Assembly: GCA_030246985.1 (NCBI GenBank)
Contig: CP107246.1
Location: 1,552,282-1,616,281, forward strand
From: Candidatus Nitricoxidivorans perseverans
Lineage (GTDB): Bacteria > Pseudomonadota > Gammaproteobacteria > Burkholderiales > Rhodocyclaceae
DNA: 64,000 nucleotides
Direction: 5' to 3'
The notes beneath the pieces were generated by a model that did no database searches, was not told where the DNA came from, and was given only the letters and a program-made list of their open reading frames with translations. The position numbers and the translations under genes were made by a program. Below, one piece after another: positions 41,106 to 52,566 of this stretch (positions are counted from its first letter, which is position 1; each line of letters begins with the position of its first letter).

Positions 41106-41458
41106 TCGTACTTCGCGACTAACTTTTGTTTTGCATCGAGCGGCATCGACGGCCTTGATGCGATTTCTCCGTTATGCACATAGTTACCGACTTGCCAGCA
41201 AATGCTCCCCTCCGGATGCAAGACGCGAATGCACTCTCCAATGACCAGATCCTGCCAAGCCAGGTATTTGTCCAAGTCTCCTTTTCGCTCATAGGACTTG
41301 CCAAGATTGTATGGCGGCGAAGTAACCACGAGGCGAGCGCTCCCGTCTGGCATTTGTCCCAGAAGTCTAAGACAGTCATCCGGAAACAAAACCACCGGCG
41401 CATCCGTCTGGTAATTGGAAGCGATAGTTTGGCTCTGCTGCCTCTCAATCGCGCCCAT
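41102..41458 (-). pseudogene. Beta-class DNA methyltransferase, C-terminally truncated
   Basis: The start is at 41458 or 41467 (GGGAGG lies two bases before the latter). About 90 residues are normal: VLFPDDCLRLLGQMPDGSARLVVTSPPYNLGKSYE, with catalytic TSPPYN, and LHPEGSICWQVGNYVHNGE. Beta-class enzymes carry the SAM-binding FxGxG motif near the C-terminus, which is missing here. The last 19 residues are endonuclease sequence read in another frame. The enzyme should be inactive. It begins at the ilvD stop (TGATG). Confidence 0.72.
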
Positions 41459-41466
41459 ACTCGTCA

Positions 41467-43317
41467 TCACCTCCCGAGTTGCGAAACGTCGCGTACCGCG
41501 CCGGTGTCGGCGCTGGTGGTCATGGCGGCGTAGGCCTGCAGGGCGGCGGAAACGATGCGCCGGCGGCTGGCGGGCTTCCATGCGGTGGCGCCTTTCGCTT
41601 CCATCGCCGCGCGCCGTGCCGCGAGTACCGACTCTTCCACGGCCAGGTGGATGCGCCGGCCGGGGATGTCGATCTCGATGGCATCATTTTCCTCGACAAG
41701 GCCGATGACGCCGCCCGCCGCGGCTTCCGGCGAGGCGTGGCCGATCGACAGGCCGGAGGTGCCGCCGGAGAAGCGCCCGTCGGTCAAGAGCGCGCAGGCC
41801 TTGCCCAGCCCCTTCGACTTGAGATACGAGGTCGGGTAGAGCATCTCCTGCATGCCGGGGCCGCCTTTCGGCCCTTCATAGCGCACCACGACGACGTCGC
41901 CGGCGACGATCTGGTCGGAAAGGATTTTCTCGACGGCCTCCTCCTGCGACTCGCACACGCGCGCGCGGCCCGTGAATTTGAGAATCGAATCGTCGACGCC
42001 CGCCGTCTTGACGATGCAGCCCTTCTCGGCGATGTTGCCGAACAGCACGGCGAGCCCGCCGTCCTGGCTGTAGGCATTGTTCCTGTCGCGGATACAGCCG
42101 GCCGTGCGGTCGAGGTCGAGCTCCGGATAGCGCCGGTCCTGCGAGAAGGCCGTCTGCGTCGGCACGCCGCCGGGCGCGGCTCGGAAGAAGTCGAACACGG
42201 CGTTGTCGTGCGCCTGCATGATGTCCCACTGCTCCAGCGCGCCCTTGAGGGTATGCGAATGCACGGTCGGCACGTCGGCATGGAGGAGGTGCGCGCGGTC
42301 GAGCTCGCCCAGGATGCCCATGATGCCGCCGGCGCGATGCACGTCCTCCAGATGGTATTTCTGCGTCGACGGCGCCACCTTGGCCAGGCAGGGCACGCGC
42401 CGGGACAGGCGGTCGATGTCGCCCATCGTGAAATGCACGCCCGCCTCCCGCGCGGCGGCCAGCAGATGCAGCACGGTGTTGGTCGAGCCGCCCATCGCGA
42501 TGTCGAGGCTCATGGCGTTCTCGAAGGCCTTGAAGGAGGCGATGCTCCTCGGCAGCGCCGAGGCGTCGTCCTTTTCGTAGTACCGCCTGCACAGATCGAC
42601 GATCAGCCGACCGGCCTTGAGGAAGAGCTGCTTTCGATCCGCGTGGGTCGCCACCAGCGTGCCGTTGCCGGGCAGGGCGAAGCCGAGCGCCTCGGTCAGG
42701 CAGTTCATCGAATTGGCGGTAAACATGCCGGAGCAGGAACCGCAGGTCGGGCAGGCGGAACGCTCCATCGCGGCCACGTCGGCGTCGGTGTTCTTCGCGT
42801 CCGCGGCCTCGATCATGGCGTCGATGAGATCGACCTTGCGGGCCTCGCCGCGCCATTGCACCTTGCCCGCCTCCATCGGCCCGCCGGAGACGAACACGGT
42901 GGGGATGTTCACGCGCAGCGCCGCCATCATCATGCCCGGCGTGATCTTGTCGCAGTTGGTGATGCACACCATCGCGTCGGCGCAATGAGCATTGACCATG
43001 TACTCGACCGAGTCGGCGATCAGGTCGCGGCTGGGCAGCGAGTAGAGCATGCCGCCGTGGCCCATGGCGATGCCGTCGTCGATGGCGATGGTGTTGAATT
43101 CCTTCGCCACGCCGCCCGCCGCCTCGATCTCGCGCGCCACCAGCTGCCCCATATCCTTGAGGTGCACGTGGCCCGGCACGAACTGGGTGAAGGAATTGGC
43201 CACCGCGACGATGGGCTTGCCGAAGTCGGCGTCCCTCATGCCGGTGGCGCGCCACAGCGCGCGCGCGCCGGCCATGTTGCGGCCGTGGGTCGAGGTGCGT
43301 GAACGATAGGCGGGCAT
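41467..43317 (-). CDS. ilvD: Dihydroxy-acid dehydratase
   Basis: The start at 43317 ([22 protein letters not shown]) gives 616 aa, the full family length. Fe-S cluster cysteines lie in [12 protein letters not shown] and [19 protein letters not shown]. It dehydrates dihydroxy-isovalerate and dihydroxy-methylvalerate in valine/isoleucine synthesis. It is divergent from the AAA/DUF4143 gene across a 132-base gap. The truncated methyltransferase begins at its stop, suggesting that the restriction genes were inserted just behind ilvD. Confidence 0.97.
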   Translation of the reverse strand: MPAYRSRTSTHGRNMAGARALWRATGMRDADFGKPIVAVANSFTQFVPGHVHLKDMGQLVAREIEAAGGVAKEFNTIAIDDGIAMGHGGMLYSLPSRDLIADSVEYMVNAHCADAMVCITNCDKITPGMMMAALRVNIPTVFVSGGPMEAGKVQWRGEARKVDLIDAMIEAADAKNTDADVAAMERSACPTCGSCSGMFTANSMNCLTEALGFALPGNGTLVATHADRKQLFLKAGRLIVDLCRRYYEKDDASALPRSIASFKAFENAMSLDIAMGGSTNTVLHLLAAAREAGVHFTMGDIDRLSRRVPCLAKVAPSTQKYHLEDVHRAGGIMGILGELDRAHLLHADVPTVHSHTLKGALEQWDIMQAHDNAVFDFFRAAPGGVPTQTAFSQDRRYPELDLDRTAGCIRDRNNAYSQDGGLAVLFGNIAEKGCIVKTAGVDDSILKFTGRARVCESQEEAVEKILSDQIVAGDVVVVRYEGPKGGPGMQEMLYPTSYLKSKGLGKACALLTDGRFSGGTSGLSIGHASPEAAAGGVIGLVEENDAIEIDIPGRRIHLAVEESVLAARRAAMEAKGATAWKPASRRRIVSAALQAYAAMTTSADTGAVRDVSQLGR

Positions 43318-43363
43318 GGGATCTCCGGCACGAATGGGTGAAAGCAAATGGTGGATTGTATCG

Positions 43364-43385
43364 CCGTCCCGCCAGCGCCGACTTT
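43364..43385 (+). repeat. 22-bp dispersed repeat, copy 2
   Basis: This copy of the CCGTCCCGCCAGCGC sequence differs by one base from 26260-26281. It lies between ilvD and an AAA/DUF4143 gene, followed by an AT-rich stretch (43406-43445) that probably holds the promoter of that gene. Confidence 0.5.
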
Positions 43386-43449
43386 CCTTGCCGGGCGAAA
43401 TCGAGTTTTACAGATTGAAGTTTAGAGCTTAAATATGTAAGATTCGGCC

Positions 43450-44619
43450 ATGATCCCCCGTACCGCCTCAAACACTGTCCTGCGCCTGGCGCGCGGCTTC
43501 CCCATCGTCGCACTGACCGGGCCGCGCCAGTCGGGGAAGACGACGCTGGCGCGCGCCGCCTTTCCGGGCAAGCCCTACGTCAGCCTGGAGAATCCGGACC
43601 AGCTTGCCTACGCAACCGTGGATGCCCGGCGTTTTCTTGCTGACTATCCCGACGGCGCCATCATCGACGAGGCTCAGCGCTGCCCCGAGCTGTTCTCGTA
43701 TCTACAGGGTCTGGTGGACGAGCGGCGGCGCATGGGCGACTTTGTGCTCACGGGCTCGCAGCAGTTCGGGCTTTTGTCGAAGATAACGCAGTCGCTCGCC
43801 GGCCGCGTCGGCCTCGTGCATCTGCTGCCCTTTTCCCAATCGGAGCTGGCCGGTGCCGGAATGGCGTGCGCCAGTGTCGATGTCGCACTGTGGCAGGGCG
43901 CCTATCCGGCGCTTTACGACCGCAACCTTTCGCCCGAAGACTGGTTCCCCAACTATGTCGCCACCTACGTCGAGCGCGATGTCCGCCAACTGCTCGCCGT
44001 GCGCGAGTTGGGGCTGTTTCAACGCTTCCTGAAGATGTGCGCCGCACGTTGCGGGCAACTGCTCAACCTGTCGTCGCTCGCGGCGGACTGCGGCATCAGC
44101 CATGTCACCGCTCGGCAATGGCTCACGGTGCTGGAAGCTAGCTATATCGTGCGACTGCTGCCGCCCTATCACCGCAACTTCGGCAAGCGCCTGGTCAAGA
44201 CACCCAAGCTGTATTTCCTTGATGCCGGTCTGGCCGCCTGGCTGCTGGGGATTCGCGATGCCCGCGCGATTGCAACGCACGCCATGCGCGGCGCGCTGTT
44301 CGAGACTTTCGTGATCGGCGAATTCATCAAGCAGCGCCACAACGCCGGCCAACCCGCCGAGCTATATTTCTGGCGCGATAACATCGGCCACGAGATCGAT
44401 CTGCTGTTCGAGTCGGGCGGTAGATTGCAGCCCGTCGAAATCAAGTCGGGGATGACTTTTTCCTACGGCTGGCTGGATGCGGCGAAACGCTGGAAGGCAT
44501 TGGCCGGCGACACGGCGCTTGATCCCTGGGTCATCCACGGCGGCGACCGATCCTTCGATTGCGACGGCGGTCGCGGGTTTTCCTGGCGGGCGCTGATGGA
44601 AAAGCCGGTTTCCGGCTGA
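43450..44619 (+). CDS. AAA ATPase with DUF4143 domain
   Basis: The 389-aa protein has an N-terminal P-loop ATPase (AAA_14): Walker A GPRQSGKTT and Walker B AIIDEAQRCPELFSYLQ. The C-terminal DUF4143 domain contains FLDAGLAAWLLGIRD and ELYFWRDNIGHEIDLLFESGG..PVEIKSG, a PD-(D/E)xK-nuclease-like pattern. The function is unknown, and such genes are scattered in accessory regions. The AT-rich upstream gap and a dispersed 22-base repeat suggest acquisition by transfer. Confidence 0.85.
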   Translation: MIPRTASNTVLRLARGFPIVALTGPRQSGKTTLARAAFPGKPYVSLENPDQLAYATVDARRFLADYPDGAIIDEAQRCPELFSYLQGLVDERRRMGDFVLTGSQQFGLLSKITQSLAGRVGLVHLLPFSQSELAGAGMACASVDVALWQGAYPALYDRNLSPEDWFPNYVATYVERDVRQLLAVRELGLFQRFLKMCAARCGQLLNLSSLAADCGISHVTARQWLTVLEASYIVRLLPPYHRNFGKRLVKTPKLYFLDAGLAAWLLGIRDARAIATHAMRGALFETFVIGEFIKQRHNAGQPAELYFWRDNIGHEIDLLFESGGRLQPVEIKSGMTFSYGWLDAAKRWKALAGDTALDPWVIHGGDRSFDCDGGRGFSWRALMEKPVSG

Positions 44620-44633
44620 CCATTCGGATTCGC

Positions 44634-45494
44634 TTAGCGGAACACCACCGTCTTGTTGCCGTGGACAAGCACGCGGTCTTCGAGGTGGTAGCGCAGGCCG
44701 CGCGCCAGCACGGTCTTCTCGATGTCCTTGCCGTAGCGCACCATGTCGCCCGGCGAGTCGGAGTGGTCGATGCGGATCACGTCCTGCTCGATGATCGGCC
44801 CCTGGTCGAGTTCCTCGGTGACGTAGTGGCAGGTGGCGCCGATGAGCTTGACGCCGCGCTCGTAGGCCTGGTGGTAGGGTTTCGCGCCCATGAAGCTGGG
44901 CAGGAAGGAATGGTGGATGTTGAGGATGCGCCCCGGGTGGGCGCGGCAGAGCTCCGGCGGCAGTACCTGCATGTAGCGGGCCAGCACCATGGTGTCGCCG
45001 CGCGATTCCTCGAACAGCCGCGTAATCTCGGCGAAGGCCCGCAGCCTGTTGTCGGACGTCACCGGCACGTGGTGGAACGGGATGCCGTGCCACTCGACGA
45101 AGCCGCGGAAATCGTCGTGGTTCGAGATCACGCAGGGGATCTCGACGTCCAGCTCCTTCGATTGCCAGCGCGCCAGCAGGTCGTAGAGGCAGTGCTCCTG
45201 TTTCGAGACGAGAACGACGACGCGCTTCCTGACCGCGCTGTCGGCGATCCGCCAGTCCATCTCCAGTTCGGCGGCGACCGGCGCGAAGCGCTCGCGGAAC
45301 TCGGAGAGCATGAAGGGCAGCGAGTCCGCCCTCACCTCGATGCGCATGAAGTAGCGACCGGCGACATCGTCGGCATGGAAGCTCGACTCGAGAATCCAGC
45401 CGCGATGCTCGGCCATGAAGCCGGTGACGCGCGCGATGATGCCCACGCGGTCGGGGCAGGAGGCGGTCAGGGTGTAGAAGCGGTCCCTATGCAT
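44634..45494 (-). CDS. purU: Formyltetrahydrofolate deformylase
   Basis: The 286-aa enzyme hydrolyses 10-formyltetrahydrofolate to formate and tetrahydrofolate, balancing the one-carbon pool. An N-terminal ACT domain (about 5-80; LTASCPDRVGIIARVTGF) is followed by the formyltransferase domain with ILNIHHSFLPSFMGAKPYHQAY and GATCHYVTEELDQGPIIEQD. It overlaps the thrH-like gene by 8 bases. Confidence 0.95.
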   Translation of the reverse strand: MHRDRFYTLTASCPDRVGIIARVTGFMAEHRGWILESSFHADDVAGRYFMRIEVRADSLPFMLSEFRERFAPVAAELEMDWRIADSAVRKRVVVLVSKQEHCLYDLLARWQSKELDVEIPCVISNHDDFRGFVEWHGIPFHHVPVTSDNRLRAFAEITRLFEESRGDTMVLARYMQVLPPELCRAHPGRILNIHHSFLPSFMGAKPYHQAYERGVKLIGATCHYVTEELDQGPIIEQDVIRIDHSDSPGDMVRYGKDIEKTVLARGLRYHLEDRVLVHGNKTVVFR

Positions 45495-46104
45495 CGCCGA
45501 TCTTCGCGGAGGCGTCGAGGACGGCCGCTTTCAGCTCGTCGTAGGTGTCGGTGACCCGGAACTGCGGAAACTCGCGGATCACGTTCTCCGGCGCGTGGAA
45601 GAGGATGCCGGCGTGGGCCTCGGCCAGCATGGCGGTGTCGTTGTAGGAATCGCCGGCGGCGATGACCTTGAAGTTGAGCTCCCTGAACCGCTTCACCGAC
45701 TCCTTCTTCTGGTTCGGCATGCGCAGATGGTAGTTCACCAGCCGGCCTGCGGCATCGGCTTCGAGCTTGTGGCAGAACAGCGTCGGATAGCCGAGCTGCG
45801 CCATCAGCGGCATGGCGAACTCGTAGTAGGTGTCGGAGAGGATGACCACCTGGAAGCGCGGCCGCAGCCAGTCGACGAACTCCTCCGCGCCGGGCAGCGG
45901 CCCCATTTCGGCGATCACCTTCTGGATGTCGGGCAGGCCGAGCTTGTGCCGCGCCAGCAGGTCGAGCCGGAACTTCATCAGCTTGTCGTAGTCGGGCTCG
46001 TCGCGGGTGGTGCGGCGCAGCTCGGGAATGCCGGTGCGCTCGGCGAATTCAATCCAGATTTCGGGAACGAGGACGCCCTCGAGGTCGAGGCAAACAAGCT
46101 GCAC
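45487..46104 (-). CDS. thrH: ThrH-type phosphoserine/homoserine phosphotransferase
   Basis: The 205-aa HAD-family protein has the first motif CLDLEGVLVPE, where D-x-E replaces the usual D-x-D as in Pseudomonas ThrH. The second and third motifs are VVILSDTYYEF and AAGDSYNDTAML. ThrH acts as a phosphoserine phosphatase and can transfer phosphate to homoserine. It overlaps purU by 8 bases, so both probably serve serine/one-carbon metabolism. Confidence 0.9.
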   Translation of the reverse strand: MQLVCLDLEGVLVPEIWIEFAERTGIPELRRTTRDEPDYDKLMKFRLDLLARHKLGLPDIQKVIAEMGPLPGAEEFVDWLRPRFQVVILSDTYYEFAMPLMAQLGYPTLFCHKLEADAAGRLVNYHLRMPNQKKESVKRFRELNFKVIAAGDSYNDTAMLAEAHAGILFHAPENVIREFPQFRVTDTYDELKAAVLDASAKIGDA

Positions 46105-46133
46105 GGTGGTCTCCCTGATGGAAAGGGCGAATT

Positions 46134-46570
46134 CTACCCGCCCTCCGGGGGTGGCGGAGGCGGGGGTTGGGTCACCTTCAATTCGCGCAGCAGTTCGCTG
46201 GACTGGCCGCGCACCACCTTGAGCAGCTCGTCACGGGCCGTCAGATGGGGCAGGCCCTGTCCCTTCAGGTATTCCAGCAGCTCGCCGAAGCGCTGCCGGC
46301 GCCGCAAGCCCGCCTCGGAAAGGTCGCGCCGGTCGTTGAAGCTGTCCATCAGGGTCGATCCGCAGACGCAGTTTCGGAACAGCTCGACGATGGCGCGGCC
46401 GTCGTCGTCGATGCTCTGCTTGAGCCCGCTCTTGTCCGGCGCGAGCGGCTGGGTGGCGGCGACGAACTCGGCGGCGGTCCGGTAGGTGCGCCCGCAGTTG
46501 CGGCACTGCTTGGGAAAGGCCGATTCGGCCAGCTCGCGCAGGCCCGCGTAGAAATGCTGGGAATCGATGT

Positions 46571-46574
<4 letters not shown>
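46134..46574 (-). CDS. Hypothetical protein with putative zinc-binding cysteines
   Basis: The 146-aa protein begins at the ATG at 46574, overlapping the ABC-F gene by 4 bases. It contains C-x2-C (KQCRNCGRTY) and C-x-C (FRNCVCGSTL), which could form a zinc site, followed by helical sequence and a Pro-rich tail (QPPPPPPPEGG). I do not recognise a family. Coupling to the ABC-F protein may mean a translation-linked function, but this is only context. Confidence 0.6.
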
Positions 46575-48475
<1,901 letters not shown>

Positions 48476-48495
48476 GGGTGGGGTAGGATTGAACC

Positions 48496-48969
48496 ATGAA
48501 ATCCGCCCTCGCCGCCCTGTCACTTGCGCTCTGCCTTTTCCCGCCGCCGGCGCCGGCCCAGGCCCCGGAACCCCTCGGCGGGGAGGAAAGGAGCCGGCTT
48601 ATCGAACGGGCCAGGGCTCTGCGCGAGGAGGCCGCCGCGATAAAACAGGAAGCCGAACGCCGGCACGCGCTCGCCGACAAGGCCTGCTGGGACAAGGTGT
48701 TCGTGAGCGACTGCCAGGGCGACGCGAAAGAGGCGCTGCGCGAGGAAAACGTCCGGGCGCGCCGGATGGAGCAGGAGGCGCGCGACATCGAGCGGGCCGA
48801 AAGGAATCGCAAGCTTGCGGAAAAAGAGGCCCGGCGCATCGAGGAGGCGCCTGGACGGGCGATGAAGGCCGCCGAGCGGGCCGAGAAGAACCGCCTCGCC
48901 CGCGAGGAGGCCTTGCGGCGCGCCGAACGAAAACAGGCCGAGTCGGCGGAACGCCGACAACAACAGTAA
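48496..48969 (+). CDS. Secreted coiled-coil protein of unknown function
   Basis: The 157-aa protein has a Sec signal peptide (cleavage near PAPAQA, residues 18-22). The rest is highly charged coiled coil rich in Arg, Glu and Ala, with two cysteines (KACWDKVFVSDCQGDAKEA) that could form a disulfide. It lies 17 bases before the CHAT-domain lipoprotein gene and is probably cotranscribed. No known family is recognised. Confidence 0.6.
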   Translation: MKSALAALSLALCLFPPPAPAQAPEPLGGEERSRLIERARALREEAAAIKQEAERRHALADKACWDKVFVSDCQGDAKEALREENVRARRMEQEARDIERAERNRKLAEKEARRIEEAPGRAMKAAERAEKNRLAREEALRRAERKQAESAERRQQQ

Positions 48970-48986
48970 AGGAAGGAAACAAGACC

Positions 48987-51359
48987 ATGCGCCAGCCCCA
49001 TATCATCCTGCTTGCGTCCGTTGCCCTCCTGTCGGGCTGCGCCACGGACATCATGACCGAAAAGGATCGGGCCATGATGGCCGGGCGCTACGGCGTGATG
49101 GAAAAGCACGCCGAGGCCGAGGTGGCCGACATCCGCACCGCGAAGACCGTCAAGCTCGCCCCGCTGTGCTTTTCCTACGCCAAGCTGAAGCGCTACGGCA
49201 AGCTCGGCCCCTGCCTCGACCAGCTCGAGAAGAACGTGGCGGCCGGCGATACCAACATGGCCGACATCGAGGCCATGGAGAAGAAGAGCCCCCTGATGAT
49301 GGGTCTGGCGCGTTTCGGCTCGGCCATTGCCGGCGATTCGCTCGAACAGGACGTCACCGCGCATCTGTGGGAAGTGCGCGCCGAAACCTACATGGATCTG
49401 GGCGAGTACGGCCGGGCCGTCGAATACGGCCGGAAAATGGTCGAGGGGATTCCGAAGAAGTGGAACCTCGAACGCTACGCCCGCATCCACGCCGTGGGCG
49501 TGCTCGGCCTGGCCCTCGCCTTTTCCGGCGACCGCGCCGCCGCGCTGGAGCGCGCGCGCGAGCTGGAGGCGGTGAGCACGGCCTACCCGTACGTGCTCCT
49601 GGAAACCGACAAGCAGGTGCTCCTCGCGCGCCTCCATGTCGCGCTGGGCAACTACCAGAAAGCCTACGAGATCGTCAGCAAGGACGACAACTCGGCCTTC
49701 CGCGGGCTGGCCGACATCGTCTCGGGCGGCTCGACGCTGGAAGGCGGCAGCCTGCTCGCCTTCCAGCAGCTCCAGCGCAGCTTCATGCTGCACAAGAGCG
49801 AACTGGAAACGGGCCGCTTCAAGGAGGCCAAGGCCGGCTACGACGGCATGCTGGCAAACCCGGCGACGCGCGAGAACGGCGACTTCCACTGGATCGTCCT
49901 CTACGATCGCGGCCGCATCGCCGAGCACGAGGGCAACGCGCGCGAAGCGGTCGAATTCTTCATCCGCGCCGTCGAGGTGATCGAGCGGGAGCGCTCCAGC
50001 CTCAACACCGAGGCCAGCAAGATCGGCTTCATCGGCAGCCGTCAGAAGGTCTACCAGGACCTGGTGCGCGCGTTGGTGGCGCAGGACCGCGGCGCCGAGG
50101 CTTTCGAGTACGTCGAACGGGCCAAATCCCGCGCCCTGGTGGACATGCTGGCCTCGAAAAAGGATTTCACGGTCTCCGGCGGCAACGCCGAGCAGGTGAA
50201 GGCGCTGCTGGCCATGGCCGACTCGGCCGAGGCCGAGGCGCGCGTGCTCGACGACGGCGGCAAGGCGCAGAAGACGCGTGGCGTCGCCGACCGCGCCCGC
50301 TCGCAGCTCGCCGAGCAGGCGCCCGAACTCGCCTCCCTCGTCTCGGTGACGGCGCTCGACGCAACCGAGACCCGGCAGCGCCTGCGGCCGGCGGAAACGC
50401 TCGTCGAGTACTACTACGGCGCGGGCCGCGACGAGCTCTATGCCTTCATCGTCAACCGCGACGGCATCCGCGTGCATACGCTCGACGGCGCCGGCCTCGG
50501 CGCGGAAGTGCAGGCGCTGCGCAAGGCGATCGGCGCCCCGGACACGGACGCATGGCGTGCGCCCGCGCAGCGCCTGCACGAACGTCTCGTCAAGCCGGTC
50601 GAGGCGTCTCTGGGCGAGGGACGCGTAACCGTCGTGGCGCATGGCGCCCTTCACTACCTGCCCTTCAATGCCCTCTTCGACGGCAAGCGGTTCCTGATCG
50701 AACGCCACGAGCTGCGCATGCTGCCGGCCGCCAGCGTGCTGAAGTTCCTCAAGGCCGCGGGCGGCGAGAAGCCCGGCATGGTCCTCGCGCTGGGCAATCC
50801 CGACCTTGGCAACCCGCGCTACGACCTGGAATTCGCCCAGGCCGAGGCGCGCGCCATCGCCGCCAGCATGCCCCGCTCTCGCGCGCTGACCCGCAAGGAG
50901 GCGAACAAGGCCGCCTTCAGGCAGTATGCCTCGGGCTTCCGCTTCCTCCACATCGCCAGCCACGGCCTGTTCGACGCCGAGGCGCCGCTCAACTCCGCCC
51001 TGCTGCTGTCGCCCGATGCCCAGGACAGCGGCCGGCTGACCGTCGGCGAACTGTATTCGATGCGCGTGGACGCCGACCTGGTGACCCTCTCCGCCTGCGA
51101 GACCGGCTTGGGCAAGATCGAGAGCGGCGACGACCTCGTGGGCCTGACGCGCGGATTCCTCTACGCCGGCGCCAGCGCCGTCGTCGCCAGCCTCTGGCAG
51201 GTGGATGACCAGGCCACCGGCCAGTTGATGGCCGCCTTCTACGACGCGCTGCGCGGCGGCGCCGGCAAGAGCGAGGCCCTGCGCAGCGCCCAGTTGAAGG
51301 GGCTGCGCGCCAACCCGCACCCCTACTTCTGGGCGGCCTTCCAATTGACCGGGTCGTGA
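48987..51359 (+). CDS. CHAT-domain (caspase-like) lipoprotein with TPR-like repeats
   Basis: The ATG at 48987 follows AAGGAAGG and gives 790 aa. A lipobox (LLSGC, Cys 17) predicts lipidation. The middle (about 100-420) is helical and TPR-like, with paired patterns such as AETYMDLGEYGRAVEYG and RLHVALGNYQKAYEI. The C-terminal CHAT domain carries the catalytic His (FLHIASHGLFDAE) and Cys (LVTLSACETGLG). CHAT proteases are caspase relatives used in signalling and defence. A surface- or periplasm-facing lipoprotein form is inferred. A DNA methyltransferase gene follows after 7 bases. Confidence 0.85.
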   Translation: MRQPHIILLASVALLSGCATDIMTEKDRAMMAGRYGVMEKHAEAEVADIRTAKTVKLAPLCFSYAKLKRYGKLGPCLDQLEKNVAAGDTNMADIEAMEKKSPLMMGLARFGSAIAGDSLEQDVTAHLWEVRAETYMDLGEYGRAVEYGRKMVEGIPKKWNLERYARIHAVGVLGLALAFSGDRAAALERARELEAVSTAYPYVLLETDKQVLLARLHVALGNYQKAYEIVSKDDNSAFRGLADIVSGGSTLEGGSLLAFQQLQRSFMLHKSELETGRFKEAKAGYDGMLANPATRENGDFHWIVLYDRGRIAEHEGNAREAVEFFIRAVEVIERERSSLNTEASKIGFIGSRQKVYQDLVRALVAQDRGAEAFEYVERAKSRALVDMLASKKDFTVSGGNAEQVKALLAMADSAEAEARVLDDGGKAQKTRGVADRARSQLAEQAPELASLVSVTALDATETRQRLRPAETLVEYYYGAGRDELYAFIVNRDGIRVHTLDGAGLGAEVQALRKAIGAPDTDAWRAPAQRLHERLVKPVEASLGEGRVTVVAHGALHYLPFNALFDGKRFLIERHELRMLPAASVLKFLKAAGGEKPGMVLALGNPDLGNPRYDLEFAQAEARAIAASMPRSRALTRKEANKAAFRQYASGFRFLHIASHGLFDAEAPLNSALLLSPDAQDSGRLTVGELYSMRVDADLVTLSACETGLGKIESGDDLVGLTRGFLYAGASAVVASLWQVDDQATGQLMAAFYDALRGGAGKSEALRSAQLKGLRANPHPYFWAAFQLTGS

Positions 51360-51366
51360 GGCGGCG

Positions 51367-52557
51367 ATGAACAAGCCGCGCGATGTCGCCGGCCTCGGAC
51401 AGATCTTCACGCCGCCCGCCGTCGTCGAGCGCATGCTGGCCCGCGTGAGGAACCGCGGCCGCGTGCTGGAGCCGGCCTGCGGCGACGGCGCCTTCTCGGC
51501 GCGCATCCCCCCGCACTACCCGGAGGTCGTGGCCATCGAGCTCGACCCGGCGCACTGCCCGATCGGTGCGCTGAACATGGACTTTTTCACCTATCCGGCG
51601 AGCGAGAAGTTCGACACCGTCATCGGCAACCCGCCCTACGTGAAGGCCCGCGACATCCCGCCGGGCACGCGCCGGCACCTTTCGTCCCGGCTGCTGGACG
51701 GCCACGCCAACCTGTACCTCCACTTCATCGAGAAATGCGTGCGCCACCTCGCGCCCGGCGGCGAACTGGTCTTCATCACGCCGCGCGACTTCCTCAAGGC
51801 CACCGCCGCCACGCGGCTCAACACCTGGCTATTCGACCAGGGCACCATCACCGACTTCGAGGATCTGGGCGACGCCCGCGTCTTCGACGGCGTGACGCCC
51901 AACTGCGCCATCTGGCGGTACGAGCTGGGCAACATGGCCCGCCGCCTCGACGACGGCCGGCGCATGAGCCTGGCGGGTGGCCAGATCCTGTTCACCCGCG
52001 GCATCTACAGCGTGCCGCTGAACAGCGTGTTCTCGGTGAAGGTGGGCGCGGTCTCCGGCGCCGACGACATCTTCGCCGACGCCGAAAGGGGCAACGCCGA
52101 CTTCGTCTGCTCGAAGACCGCGCAGACCGGCGAGCGGCGGCGCATGATCTTCCCCGACCCAACCCGGCCGCCGCCGGCGTTCCTGGAACCCTTCAAGGAG
52201 CGCCTGCTGGCGCGCCGGGTGGCGAAGTTCGACGAGCGCAACTGGTGGCAGTGGGGCCGCCGCCACCACGTCTCCGACGCGCCGCGCATCTACGTCAACC
52301 ACAAGACCCGCAACCCCCGGCCCTTCTTCATCGACGATTGCCCGAACTACGACGGCTCCGTCCTCGCCCTGTTCCCCCATCGGCCGGATCGCCTGAAACC
52401 GGCCGACCTGCGGCGGCTGACTTCCATGCTCAACGACGTGAACTGGCACGAGCTCGGCTTCGTCTGCGACGGCCGCTTTCTCTTCTCCCAGCGCAGCCTG
52501 GAGAACACCCTGCTGCCCGAGGATTTCGCCGCTTTCGAGGTCGGCGGCCTCGTGTAA
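51367..52557 (+). CDS. N6-adenine DNA methyltransferase (TaqI/Eco57I class), apparently orphan
   Basis: The 396-aa protein has the gamma-class order: FTPPAVVERMLARV, SAM motif I LEPACGDGAFS (about residues 37-47), and catalytic NPPY in TVIGNPPYVKARD. GELVFITPRDFLKA follows, and the C-terminal half is a target-recognition-like region. It should methylate adenine N6 in DNA. No restriction endonuclease is adjacent. It sits 7 bases behind the CHAT gene and 9 before gshA, so it could be a solitary methylase in a housekeeping operon. Confidence 0.82.
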   Translation: MNKPRDVAGLGQIFTPPAVVERMLARVRNRGRVLEPACGDGAFSARIPPHYPEVVAIELDPAHCPIGALNMDFFTYPASEKFDTVIGNPPYVKARDIPPGTRRHLSSRLLDGHANLYLHFIEKCVRHLAPGGELVFITPRDFLKATAATRLNTWLFDQGTITDFEDLGDARVFDGVTPNCAIWRYELGNMARRLDDGRRMSLAGGQILFTRGIYSVPLNSVFSVKVGAVSGADDIFADAERGNADFVCSKTAQTGERRRMIFPDPTRPPPAFLEPFKERLLARRVAKFDERNWWQWGRRHHVSDAPRIYVNHKTRNPRPFFIDDCPNYDGSVLALFPHRPDRLKPADLRRLTSMLNDVNWHELGFVCDGRFLFSQRSLENTLLPEDFAAFEVGGLV

Positions 52558-52566
52558 CATCCGCGC

